A DNA stretch of 37,913 bases, from NCBI GenBank assembly GCA_947627495.1, contig CANQWH010000006.1, positions 1-37,913 of the forward strand, given 5' to 3'. The position numbers were made by a program, and so were the translations under genes. Below, piece after piece: positions 25,738 to 34,004 of the stretch (the first letter of the stretch is position 1; every line of letters begins with the position of its first letter). Origin of the DNA: an uncultured Clostridia bacterium (lineage in GTDB: Bacteria; Bacillota; Clostridia; TANB77; CAG-508). A model generated the notes under the pieces. It saw nothing but the letters and a program-made list of their open reading frames with translations. It made no database searches and was not told the DNA's origin.

Positions 25738-26386
25738 TATTTACAAAATTATGTTCTTCTGTATCTTTATAACCACAATTTTCTCTTTGGCATGTTCTTG
25801 AACATGTTCCATTTCCATTATCTGTCCATTGTGCACCATTCCAATCATGTCCTAATGCATCGCCATTTTTTTCACTACGTGATGAGTATCCACACTCATC
25901 GCAAGTAGATGTTATAGTTCCTTCACTTGTACATGTTGCTGGTATAGTTATTTCAGTAAAGTGATGTTCTTGTTCATTTAATTTTTCGCCACAATATTTA
26001 CAGGTATTATAATGACCACTACCCCTATTGGGAGTGTTTACTATCCATTCTCCAGGTTCACACAATTCTGCTCTCAATGTAGTGCCACAGTTGTTACAGA
26101 TTATATAATGTGCATCACGATTTTCTAAAGATGAAGCTCCATTCGTGTGACTATAGCTTCTTCCATATGATTCGTCGTGGTTACATTTCATTTTGCATTT
26201 AGTACATTCTCCATTCACCCAATGGTGTGGTGGGCATGTTTCAGTTTCACTATTATTATTGTTGTTATTATCATCTGCTGCAAATGCATTTATATCTAAT
26301 AAATACATACTTCCCACAATTGCTGTTACTAATATTAGTAAAATTATTCCCAGTACAATAAAATCTCCTTTTTTAATTTTACCCAT
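25700..26386 (-). CDS. Surface protein 3, N-terminal part up to a frameshift
   Basis: A 228-codon frame with a good ribosome site (GAGGGGG) and a signal peptide: MGKIKKGDF, hydrophobic segment to about residue 30, then FAADD and an Asn run as in protein 2. It carries CxxC and His units (HHWVNGECTKCKMKC, HYNTCKYCG, HFTEITIPATC, CDECGY, ALGHDW) and stops at ATERK immediately after CTRCG. The frame continues in the ORF 24010-25737 if one G is removed from the GGGG run at 25717-25720, which restores a full unit (CTRCGQRNGSSNPG). As written, the product would be secreted but lack the wall anchor. It is a frameshifted gene, a sequencing error, or a slippage switch. Confidence 0.8.
   Translation of the reverse strand: MGKIKKGDFIVLGIILLILVTAIVGSMYLLDINAFAADDNNNNNNSETETCPPHHWVNGECTKCKMKCNHDESYGRSYSHTNGASSLENRDAHYIICNNCGTTLRAELCEPGEWIVNTPNRGSGHYNTCKYCGEKLNEQEHHFTEITIPATCTSEGTITSTCDECGYSSRSEKNGDALGHDWNGAQWTDNGNGTCSRTCQRENCGYKDTEEHNFVNNECTRCGATERK
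25717..25720 (-). other. Frameshift point in surface protein 3 (G4 run)
   Basis: The coding strand reads TGT GGG GCA. Removing one G gives CTRCG-QRNG-SSNPGHVDDHTN, which lines up residue for residue with CTDCG-YKKQ-SSGTGHTGDHTN later in the same protein. Removing 4 bases at the CGGAACGG just after it also restores the frame but gives a spacing one residue shorter. Confidence 0.7.
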
Positions 26387-26431
26387 ATCTTTTTCCCCCT
26401 CTTTTGATTTTTTTATTTCACCATTATTTTC

Positions 26432-26460
26432 ATTATTGCACTTTTTTTTTTACTTTGCAA
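26432..26460 (-). promoter_or_regulatory. Promoter of surface protein 3
   Basis: On the minus strand TTGCAA (26455-26460), 17 bases, AATAAT (26432-26437), about 45 bases before the ATG. Confidence 0.55.
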
Positions 26461-26473
26461 CATTTTTTTCATA

Positions 26474-26490
26474 TGTTACAAAAATGTAAT
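26474..26490 (-). promoter_or_regulatory. Operator pair upstream of surface protein 3
   Basis: TGTTAC at 26474 and TGTAAT at 26485, 11 bp apart. The pair starts 37 bases from the end of the -10, as in protein 2. A further TGTAAT pair, also 11 bp apart, lies at 26583 and 26594 next to the recG stop. Confidence 0.6.
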
Positions 26491-26603
26491 ATTTTCCATA
26501 AATATTGCTTATGTTCTTTATTTTTTTCATTTTATGTTTCCGTAAGTTAATACTTTATTATTATATATATTATTTTTATATTTGTAATATTCTTGTAATA
26601 ATT

Positions 26604-28652
26604 TTATATTTCTATTTTTTTACTAAATTTTTCTTCTATTTGTTTTTTCAGTAATACATTTTTTTCATCTTTTAAATTTTTATCTTCATTTATTATTTTT
26701 AAAGCTAAACTCTGAATATCTTTTAGAATTTCTACATCTTGAAATAAATTTGCAATTTTAAATTCTGGTATGCCATGTTGCCTTGTTCCAAAAAATTCAC
26801 CTGAACCGCGTAATTCTAAATCCTTTTGAGATATTTTAAAACCATCATTTGTTTCTACCATTATTTTCATTCTTTCTCTTGTTTGTTCACTATTTCCCTT
26901 ATATTTTAATATACAATATGATTTATATTTCCCTCTTCCTACTCTTCCTCTTAATTGATGCAATGTTGCAAGCCCAAAGCGTTCCGCATTTTCTATTACC
27001 ATTATTGTACTATTTGGAACATCCACACCAACTTCTATTACTGTTGTAGATATTAATATATCTGTGTTTCCGTTTTTAAATTCTTCCATTATTCTGTCTT
27101 TTTCTTTTTTGTTTAGTTTTCCATGTATATATTCTACTTTATATTCTTTAAATGTTTCATTCTTGTATTTTTCTGCAATTTCTATTACAGATCTTGCATT
27201 TATTTCCTCATTTTCTTCTACTAGTGGGCACACTATGTATGCTTGTCTTCCTTCATTTATTTGAGCTTTTATGAAATTATTCACTCGCTCTTCTTTTGAT
27301 GGTGTTACCGCAAATGTATCTATTTTTTGCCTATTAGGAGGTAGTTCATCTATTATTGATATATCCAAATCTCCATATAAAATTAATGCTAGGGTTCTAG
27401 GTATAGGTGTTGCAGACATAACTAATACATCTGGATTTTCTCCTTTACTATTTATAATTCCTCTTTGTCTTACTCCAAATCTATGCTGTTCATCTGTAAC
27501 TACTAATCCCAATTTATTAAATTCTACATTTTCTTGCAATAATGCATGTGTCCCTATTATTACATCTATGTTTCCTATTTTTAAATTTTCTAAAATCTCT
27601 TCTTTTTTCTTTTTTGGTGTTCCACTAACTAGAAGTTCACATCTTATATTAAATTTTTCTAATATATTTTTAAAATTTTCATAGTGTTGCTTTGCAAGTA
27701 TTGCAGTTGGCACCATAACTGCTACTTGATAACTACTTTTTACGGCTTTATATGTTGCTACCATTGCTACTGCTGTTTTTCCGCTTCCTACATCTCCTTG
27801 TAGAAGTCTATTCATACTTTTTTTACTTTCCATGTCTCTATCAATTTCTTCTAATACTTTATTCTGAGCATTTGTTAACTTAAACGGCAATTCATTTATT
27901 ATTTCATACATTCTTGCATCTTTACTAAATTCAATACCTTTTGTTTCTCTACTATAATTACTTTTCAAATTTAATAATGCAAGTTGCATAATAAGCAATT
28001 CTTCAAATACTAGTCTTTTCCTTGCTTCATTGTATTTTTTAAAACTTTCTGGAAAATGAATCTGCTCAGTAGCTGTATTTATATCCATTATTTTATATTC
28101 ATCTATTAGGTATTTAGGCAAAGTTTCTGGTATATTGCCTTTTACTTCGTTTAAAGCATTCTCTATTATTTTTCTTAATGTGTTTTGTGATAAATTATAT
28201 GTGCTAGAATATATTGGTATAATTTTACCTGTATTTTTGTTTGAGTTTTCATTATCAAATATTGGGTTTGACATATCAATTTGATTAATTCTTCGTTTCA
28301 CTTTTCCAAAAAATTGATATGTTTCTCCTATTTTAAATCTATTTTTTAAGTAATATGCATTAAACCATGTTATAGTGCATGTTGCAGTATCATCTCTTAC
28401 TATTAATTTATATATTGACATATTTTTTCTTATCTTTATCTCTGTCATTTTTGAAACACATTTAGCTTTTATTAAAACTTCTTCTCCATCTACTAAGTCT
28501 TTTATGTATTTTGGTTTTCCTCTATCTTCATAGGTCCTAGGATAGTATGTTATAACATCATTTAATGTATATATGCCTAATTTATTTAGTTGTTTTATTC
28601 TATTTGGTCCTACTCCTTTTATGTATTTTGCATCTTTTAATAAATCTACCAT
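26604..28652 (-). CDS. recG: RecG, ATP-dependent DNA helicase
   Basis: A 682-residue branch-migration helicase that remodels stalled forks and Holliday junctions; the length equals that of the Bacillus protein. An N-terminal wedge/OB domain (about 1-240) is followed by helicase motifs: Walker A LLQGDVGSGKTAVA, VTDEQHRFG (motif II), MSATPIPRTLAL, STTVIEVGVDVPN and LHQLRGRVGRGKYKSYC, then the RecG-specific C-terminal part (GSGEFFGTRQHGIPEFKIANL). Start ATG with AAAGGAG. It follows recD2 by 23 bases, so the two are probably one operon (sua5-recD2-recG). Confidence 0.97.
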   Translation of the reverse strand: MVDLLKDAKYIKGVGPNRIKQLNKLGIYTLNDVITYYPRTYEDRGKPKYIKDLVDGEEVLIKAKCVSKMTEIKIRKNMSIYKLIVRDDTATCTITWFNAYYLKNRFKIGETYQFFGKVKRRINQIDMSNPIFDNENSNKNTGKIIPIYSSTYNLSQNTLRKIIENALNEVKGNIPETLPKYLIDEYKIMDINTATEQIHFPESFKKYNEARKRLVFEELLIMQLALLNLKSNYSRETKGIEFSKDARMYEIINELPFKLTNAQNKVLEEIDRDMESKKSMNRLLQGDVGSGKTAVAMVATYKAVKSSYQVAVMVPTAILAKQHYENFKNILEKFNIRCELLVSGTPKKKKEEILENLKIGNIDVIIGTHALLQENVEFNKLGLVVTDEQHRFGVRQRGIINSKGENPDVLVMSATPIPRTLALILYGDLDISIIDELPPNRQKIDTFAVTPSKEERVNNFIKAQINEGRQAYIVCPLVEENEEINARSVIEIAEKYKNETFKEYKVEYIHGKLNKKEKDRIMEEFKNGNTDILISTTVIEVGVDVPNSTIMVIENAERFGLATLHQLRGRVGRGKYKSYCILKYKGNSEQTRERMKIMVETNDGFKISQKDLELRGSGEFFGTRQHGIPEFKIANLFQDVEILKDIQSLALKIINEDKNLKDEKNVLLKKQIEEKFSKKIEI

Positions 28653-28675
28653 TTACAGTTCTCCTTTAATAATTG

Positions 28676-30886
28676 CTAATTTCCTAACTTTATTAATTTA
28701 TCTTTTAAACCTGTATTTCTTTTTTTAGTTTCTGTATTTTGTATCATATATTCTATTACATTATTTGAACCTAATATAATTAATAACTTTCTTGCTCTTG
28801 TTATTCCTGTATATAGCAAGTTTCTTGTGAGTAACATTGGTGCTGCTGGTGGAATGCACATTATTACAACATCAAATTCGCTTCCTTGAGATTTATGTAT
28901 TGTTAAACTATAACTATGTTCTATTTGTTCTAGTTCTCCATAGCCATACCATGCTGTTTTTTCATCATCAAATTCTACTTCTATTTGTTTTGTTACATCA
29001 TCAATTTTTGTTACTGTTCCTAGTTCTCCATTAAATATTCCGCTTCCGCTCTCTTTTCCTTTTCTTTCCCAATATATATCGTAGTTGTTTTTTACTTGCA
29101 TTACTCTATCTCCAATTAAGAATGTTCTTGTACCATTTTTTTTCTCTATTTTTGTATTATGGTTTAAAGCATTCTGAAGTTCTTTATTTAACTCTTTTGT
29201 TCCTAATACTCCTTTTTTGGTTGGAGTTAAAACTTGAATATCTTTAAAAAAATCATAGTTTCCAAATTTCTTTAGTCTTCCAGAACATAAAGAAATTACA
29301 TCTCTTTGCATCTTTGCCATTGATGGTTCATTAATATAGAAAAAGTCTTGAAGTTTTTCTTTGTTTTCCTCTTTTGGAAGTGAAATAAAACTCTGACCAT
29401 TATTTACCCTATGTGCATTTGTTATTATTTGGCTTTTGGCCGCTTGCCTAAATATTTCATTTAGTTCTATAGTTTCAATCATACCTGAATTTATTATATC
29501 TTTTAATATATTTCCTGGTCCTACAGAAGGTAGTTGGTTTATATCTCCTACCAAAATTAATTTTGTTCCTAAATATATTCCTTTTAATATGTAGTTCATT
29601 ACAAATACATCTACCATAGACATCTCATCAATAATTATTACATCTGCATCTATTGGTTCTACTTGGTAATCTACCTTTTCTATATCAAGCCCTTCCTCCA
29701 TTTTTCCTATTTCTAATAGTCTATGTATAGTGGTTGCTTCTTCTCCTGTTGCTTCACTCATTCTCTTAGCTGCTCTACCCGTAGGAGCACAGAGTGCAAC
29801 TTTCTTTTTTTCTTGTTTATATAAATCCTTTATGAATTTTATAATGGTTGTCTTTCCTGTTCCTGGACCACCCGTAATAACACATACATTATTATCATTT
29901 ACTAATTTTATTGCTTCTCTTTGTTTTTCTGATAATTTTATATCTATATTTTTTTCTTCTTGTTCAAATTTTTTATCAAAATCTTTTATTCTTTTTACAT
30001 TTTTTGTTTTCTTCAATGCTATTAATTTCTCTGCAATGTTTTTTTCACAAATGCTAAATGTGTTTAAAAATACCCATTCAATATCTTCTATAATTTCTAT
30101 ATATATTTTTTCTTTAGCTTTCAAGTTTATTAAGCTATTTTCTATATCTTTTATCTCTACATCTAATAATTCATTTACATATTTTATTAAATTTTGTTTT
30201 TCTACACATGTATTACCATTATTACTTGCTAGTGCTAAACTGTATCTAATTGCACTTTCTATTCTATTTTGATTATCATTGTCTATTCCTAAATCTAATG
30301 CCATTTTATCTATCTTTTTAAAGTCTATTCCATAAGTTATATCTAATAATAAATAAGGATTTTTTTCTATTTCCTGCATTGCATTTTTCCCAAATGCATC
30401 ATACACTTTCTTACTATTTCCTGCTGATATTCCAAATTTTTCTAGGAACCCTACTATCTCCCAAAGGTCCCATTTTTCTGCAAATTCTTGTGATATTTTT
30501 ATTGCTTTTTCTTCAGAAATTCCTCTTACTTTTGCAAGCTTATCTGGTTCAAATCTTAGAATATGTAACGTTTCTTCTCCAAATTTTTCTGTTATTCTTT
30601 TTGCTGTGGCAGGTCCTACACCTGTTATTATTCCACCTGATAAATATCTCTCCAATGCTTCTAATGTTTCTGGCATTATTTTTTCAAATGTTTCTATTTT
30701 AAATTGTCTCCCATAGTCCTGATGATTTATGAATCTTCCCTCTAATTTTAAACTATCTCCATCATTTATAAAAGGCATATAACCTACCACTACAATTTCT
30801 TCTTTTTCTGTTCTAAAATTTGCTACCATATATCCATTTATCTCATTTTGATAGATTATATCTATTATCTGTCCTTTTATTTCCAA
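28676..30886 (-). CDS. recD2: RecD2, 5'-3' DNA helicase
   Basis: A 736-residue superfamily 1B helicase of the RecD2 type, which acts without RecBC. The N-terminal OB and helix-hairpin-helix part (about 1-200, with GIITGVGPATAKRITEKFG) is followed by Walker A GGPGTGKTTIIKFI (about 342), APTGRAAKRMSE, Walker B IIDEMSMVD, GDINQLPSVGPG, and C-terminal SLTIHKSQGSEFD and GITRARKLLIILG. The start is a TTG at 30886, with AAAGGAG 8 bases before it; no ATG fits better. Lies between sua5 and recG with short gaps. Confidence 0.95.
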   Translation of the reverse strand: MEIKGQIIDIIYQNEINGYMVANFRTEKEEIVVVGYMPFINDGDSLKLEGRFINHQDYGRQFKIETFEKIMPETLEALERYLSGGIITGVGPATAKRITEKFGEETLHILRFEPDKLAKVRGISEEKAIKISQEFAEKWDLWEIVGFLEKFGISAGNSKKVYDAFGKNAMQEIEKNPYLLLDITYGIDFKKIDKMALDLGIDNDNQNRIESAIRYSLALASNNGNTCVEKQNLIKYVNELLDVEIKDIENSLINLKAKEKIYIEIIEDIEWVFLNTFSICEKNIAEKLIALKKTKNVKRIKDFDKKFEQEEKNIDIKLSEKQREAIKLVNDNNVCVITGGPGTGKTTIIKFIKDLYKQEKKKVALCAPTGRAAKRMSEATGEEATTIHRLLEIGKMEEGLDIEKVDYQVEPIDADVIIIDEMSMVDVFVMNYILKGIYLGTKLILVGDINQLPSVGPGNILKDIINSGMIETIELNEIFRQAAKSQIITNAHRVNNGQSFISLPKEENKEKLQDFFYINEPSMAKMQRDVISLCSGRLKKFGNYDFFKDIQVLTPTKKGVLGTKELNKELQNALNHNTKIEKKNGTRTFLIGDRVMQVKNNYDIYWERKGKESGSGIFNGELGTVTKIDDVTKQIEVEFDDEKTAWYGYGELEQIEHSYSLTIHKSQGSEFDVVIMCIPPAAPMLLTRNLLYTGITRARKLLIILGSNNVIEYMIQNTETKKRNTGLKDKLIKLGN

Positions 30887-30906
30887 TTTTGTTCTCCTTT
30901 TTGCAC

Positions 30907-31938
30907 TTATATTTCTACAAATTCATGTGCACATGCACGTATTAGCCTATTCATTATTGCTAAGCCTAGACCAGTTTTCTCTACTCCCTCTATTAATATT
31001 AGTTCTGCATTATATTTATCTGCTTTTCTTAATAGTGTGAATATGTTTTGGCTTATTTCTTCTAATGTTTCTCCCATATTTAGTTTATTTTTTATATTAT
31101 ATTTTGCTATGTTTTGGCTTTTACTTAGAATTACTACATTTTTTTCTTGTGCTAGTTCTTTTATTTTCTCTACCATTTTTTCATTATTTTTGCTATATAC
31201 TAATATGCATTTTGTGTTTGGTGCATAATGTTTATATTTTATACCTGGAGACATTACTTTTTCTCCTTCTTTGTATTCTCCAAGTATTTGTTTTTCTATA
31301 TAAACTTCTATTCCTATTTTTTCTATATCTTCTTTTGTTATCTTACCTGGTCTTAATATGTGTACTACATTATCTACTACTCTTATTACTGTTGATTCTA
31401 CACCTATTTCTACTTTTCCACTATCTATTATATATTCTACTTTTCCATCTAGTTCTTCTATTATATCTTCAACTAGAGTTCCACTTGGTTTTCCAGATAT
31501 GTTTGCACTTGGTGCTGCTATTGGGCAGTTTGAATAATCTATTAACTTTCTTGCAATTATATTGCTTGGCATTCTTATTGCAACTGTATCTAGTCCTCCT
31601 GTAATAATGTCTGGTACTATTTTTCTTTTTTTAAAGACTATTGTAAGTGGTCCAGGCCAAAATTTTTCTATTAATTTTTTCTCTATTTCTCCTACATTTT
31701 CTACTAATTTTTCTAGCATTTCTATATTTGAAATATGTGCTATTAATGGATTATCACTTGCTCTGCCTTTTGCAACATATATTTTTTTTACTGCTGTTTC
31801 ATTTAATGCATCTGCTCCTATTCCATATACAGTTTCTGTTGGGAATAGAACTAGTTTTCCTTGTTTTATGGCTTCTGCTGGAGCTTTTAATTCTTCATAA
31901 TTCCTATTTTGTTTAAAATTTATGTATTTTGATTTCAT
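30907..31938 (-). CDS. Sua5/TsaC threonylcarbamoyl-AMP synthase
   Basis: A 343-residue enzyme that makes threonylcarbamoyl-AMP from threonine, bicarbonate and ATP for t6A37 of ANN-decoding tRNAs. The YrdC domain (about 1-210) shows GKLVLFPTETVYGIGADA, KGRASDNPLIAHI, FWPGPLTIVFKK, IAAPSANISGKPSGT and GVESTVIR. It is followed by a linker (SPGIKYKHYAP) and a Sua5 C-terminal domain, so this is the two-domain form (YwlC in Bacillus). First gene of the likely sua5-recD2-recG operon; recD2 begins 20 bases downstream. A 124-bp hairpin element lies just upstream. Confidence 0.93.
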   Translation of the reverse strand: MKSKYINFKQNRNYEELKAPAEAIKQGKLVLFPTETVYGIGADALNETAVKKIYVAKGRASDNPLIAHISNIEMLEKLVENVGEIEKKLIEKFWPGPLTIVFKKRKIVPDIITGGLDTVAIRMPSNIIARKLIDYSNCPIAAPSANISGKPSGTLVEDIIEELDGKVEYIIDSGKVEIGVESTVIRVVDNVVHILRPGKITKEDIEKIGIEVYIEKQILGEYKEGEKVMSPGIKYKHYAPNTKCILVYSKNNEKMVEKIKELAQEKNVVILSKSQNIAKYNIKNKLNMGETLEEISQNIFTLLRKADKYNAELILIEGVEKTGLGLAIMNRLIRACAHEFVEI

Positions 31939-32005
31939 ATTTTCATTCCTTACTTTTCTTAAATCTATTTAAGTAACTGCAAGATTAATTTTATTCTTAA
32001 ATCTT

Positions 32006-32129
32006 CCAGTGGAAAAAGAAACGAGTATTGCTAGGCAAATCGAAGCAAAAAAACGGAAGCGTACAAAAGTACGTTGAGCACTTTTGTTTGCGATTTAACG
32101 ACGCAAGACGAAGTTTATTTTTTCACTGG
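32006..32129. repeat. Long-hairpin element (124 bp)
   Basis: CCAGTGGAAAAAGAAAC at one end and GTTTATTTTTTCACTGG at the other form inverted ends. The interior continues as an imperfect hairpin (for example CAAATCG against CGATTT), ending at an apex GCGTACAAAAGTACGT. It is richer in GC than its surroundings, has no ORF, and begins 5 bases after the radical SAM stop. Its ends differ from those of the A-D family. Probably a MITE-like element or a structured RNA/terminator. Confidence 0.65.
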
Positions 32130-32134
32130 TTTAA

Positions 32135-33190
32135 TTAATCGTCTAAAAAATCCTTATAAGTCTTAGTAATTTTAACTTCAAATTTTCCTGGTCTTATATT
32201 AAAGTTCTGCTTAACTTTTACATCTACATCATACAAATCTTTTAACCTTTGTATGTTTTCTTTTTTATGTCCTATTATATTATTAATATTTTCTGGGTTT
32301 ACTTCTATTTCTATTTCAGCAACTTTTGTGTTTACTTTTTTTATTGCTGTTAAAATTTTATCATACCATATACTATCCTCTACAAGTTGTCCAAATGCTT
32401 CATGATAAGGTCCTGCAACTACTTCACTATTTATGTTTGTAGGATTTGATATTATATCTGTATTTTGTAATCCCATTCTTATTACTGTTATTTTTTTGCT
32501 ATCAAAAAAATAATACAATTCTTTACATCTTTCTACTGCTTGTTCTAATGTTATTGGGTGATATTCTCCTTTTGCAAATTCTGTTTCTAATTCCGTTTTT
32601 TTAATAACTAATACTGGATACAATCTTATCATTTTTGGTTTTAATTTTGCTAAGTCTTTTGCAGTATTTAGTTCATCTATCCATGTACTTTCTGGAAGCC
32701 CTATCATCATCTGATGTCCTAATGTAAAACCGTATCTCCTTATAAGTTTAGATGCATTTTTTACATCTTTAAATGTATGCCCTCTTTTTGCTCTTTTTAA
32801 TATGTAATCATTAGTAGATTGAACTCCTAGTTCTATTGTTTTTACACCATATTTTTTTAATAATTTTAATTTTTCTTTATCTATATAATCTGGTCTTGTA
32901 GATATTCTTATGCCATCTACTTGTTTGTTTTTCACATACTTATATGCAACTTTTAGTAACTTTTCTTGAAGTTCAATATCTATGCCAGTAAAACTTCCTC
33001 CAAAAAATGCTATTTCTGTATATAGTTTTTCTTCTTTAAAACTTTTTAGAAATTCTTGAACAGTGTTTTCTACATCTTCTTCTGTTATTTGTTTCATTTG
33101 ACCACTTATACTTTTTTGGTTACAAAATATGCAGTCATTTGGACATCCCAAATGTGGTACAAATACTGGTATAACATATTGCTTTGACAT
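32135..33190 (-). CDS. Elp3-like radical SAM protein
   Basis: A 351-residue radical SAM enzyme. The cluster motif CPNDCIFC (CxxxCxxC) lies near residue 16, followed by ISGQ, FFGGSFTGID, ISTRPDYID and ELGVQSTNDYILKRAKRGH, which is the pattern of the elongator protein 3-like (YhcC/TIGR01212-related) group. The Elp3 acetyltransferase domain is not present; the C-terminal 80 residues are a small alpha/beta tail. The substrate is unknown. It is commonly found next to rnc in Clostridia, as here, where the rnc stop is 3 bases upstream of its ATG and its GGAG lies in the rnc 3' end, so the two are cotranscribed. Confidence 0.85.
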   Translation of the reverse strand: MSKQYVIPVFVPHLGCPNDCIFCNQKSISGQMKQITEEDVENTVQEFLKSFKEEKLYTEIAFFGGSFTGIDIELQEKLLKVAYKYVKNKQVDGIRISTRPDYIDKEKLKLLKKYGVKTIELGVQSTNDYILKRAKRGHTFKDVKNASKLIRRYGFTLGHQMMIGLPESTWIDELNTAKDLAKLKPKMIRLYPVLVIKKTELETEFAKGEYHPITLEQAVERCKELYYFFDSKKITVIRMGLQNTDIISNPTNINSEVVAGPYHEAFGQLVEDSIWYDKILTAIKKVNTKVAEIEIEVNPENINNIIGHKKENIQRLKDLYDVDVKVKQNFNIRPGKFEVKITKTYKDFLDD

Positions 33191-33193
33191 TTT

Positions 33194-33883
33194 TTAATTC
33201 TCCTTTTCTTTTTTATATTTTTGCAATGCGTTTCTTGCTGCCTCCATTTCTGCTTGTTTCTTTGCATTCCCCTTTCCTACTGCTAAATGTTTTCCATTAC
33301 ATCTTACCTCTGCTACAAAAGTTTTATCGTGGTCTGGTCCTTCTTCCTTTATTATTATATATTCTATCTTTACAGTACCATGTTTTTGCAATTCTTCTTG
33401 TAATACTGTTTTATAATCTTTTTGTCCCACATTTTTGCTTGCCTGTTCTATTGCTATTTTTAAATTTTCTATAATAAATTTTTGTGATTCATTAATTCCT
33501 GCATCTATGAATATTGCTGCAATTACGGCCTCAACACTGTCTGCTAAAATTGCTGTTTTTTTGCTTCCACCACTTAATTTTTCACTTTTTCCTAAATATA
33601 GCAATTGGTCAAAATGATATTTTAATGCTATTTCATGCAGGCTTTCTTCACATACTACTGTTGCTCTTACTTTTGTCATTTCTCCTTCTTTTAGTTTTTT
33701 ATAGTTGTTATATAAATAATCACTTACTGTAAATTCTAAAATTGCATCACCTAAAAATTCTAGTTTCTCATTACTTTCTAGTTTGTTTTCATTTGCATAA
33801 GATGTGTGTGTAAATGCTGTTTTTAGTAAATTTATATCTTTAAATTTATAATTTATTTCATTTTCAAAATTTTCTAGTTTCAT
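33194..33883 (-). CDS. rnc: Ribonuclease III
   Basis: A 229-residue double-strand-specific endonuclease for rRNA and mRNA processing. The nuclease domain has the signature NEKLEFLGDAILEF (about 38-51) and the second catalytic block ILADSVEAVIAAIFIDAG with the conserved Asp and Glu. The C-terminal dsRNA-binding domain is complete (DYKTVLQEELQKHG ... GKGNAKKQAEMEAARNAL). Length is standard. The ribosome site is weak. The usual downstream smc-ftsY genes are absent from this position; the radical SAM gene follows instead. Confidence 0.96.
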   Translation of the reverse strand: MKLENFENEINYKFKDINLLKTAFTHTSYANENKLESNEKLEFLGDAILEFTVSDYLYNNYKKLKEGEMTKVRATVVCEESLHEIALKYHFDQLLYLGKSEKLSGGSKKTAILADSVEAVIAAIFIDAGINESQKFIIENLKIAIEQASKNVGQKDYKTVLQEELQKHGTVKIEYIIIKEEGPDHDKTFVAEVRCNGKHLAVGKGNAKKQAEMEAARNALQKYKKEKEN

Positions 33884-33916
33884 TTTATCACTACTTTCTA
33901 TATATCTATTAAAGTT

Positions 33917-33997
33917 TTACAATTTACAGCTTATTTAATAATAATATAATTTGCAATTTATATTATTATTAAATAAACTGAGGCAGTGAATAGTAAC
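33917..33997. repeat. Dispersed hairpin element, copy D
   Basis: An element of about 80 bp between the thiamine pyrophosphokinase gene and rnc. Right end GCAGTGAATAGTAAC and left end TTACAATTTACAGC match the ends of copies A-C. The centre is an 18-bp perfect inverted repeat, TTATTTAATAATAATATA and its complement, unrelated to the A/B interior. Confidence 0.7.
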
Positions 33998-34004
33998 ATT
34001 AAAG

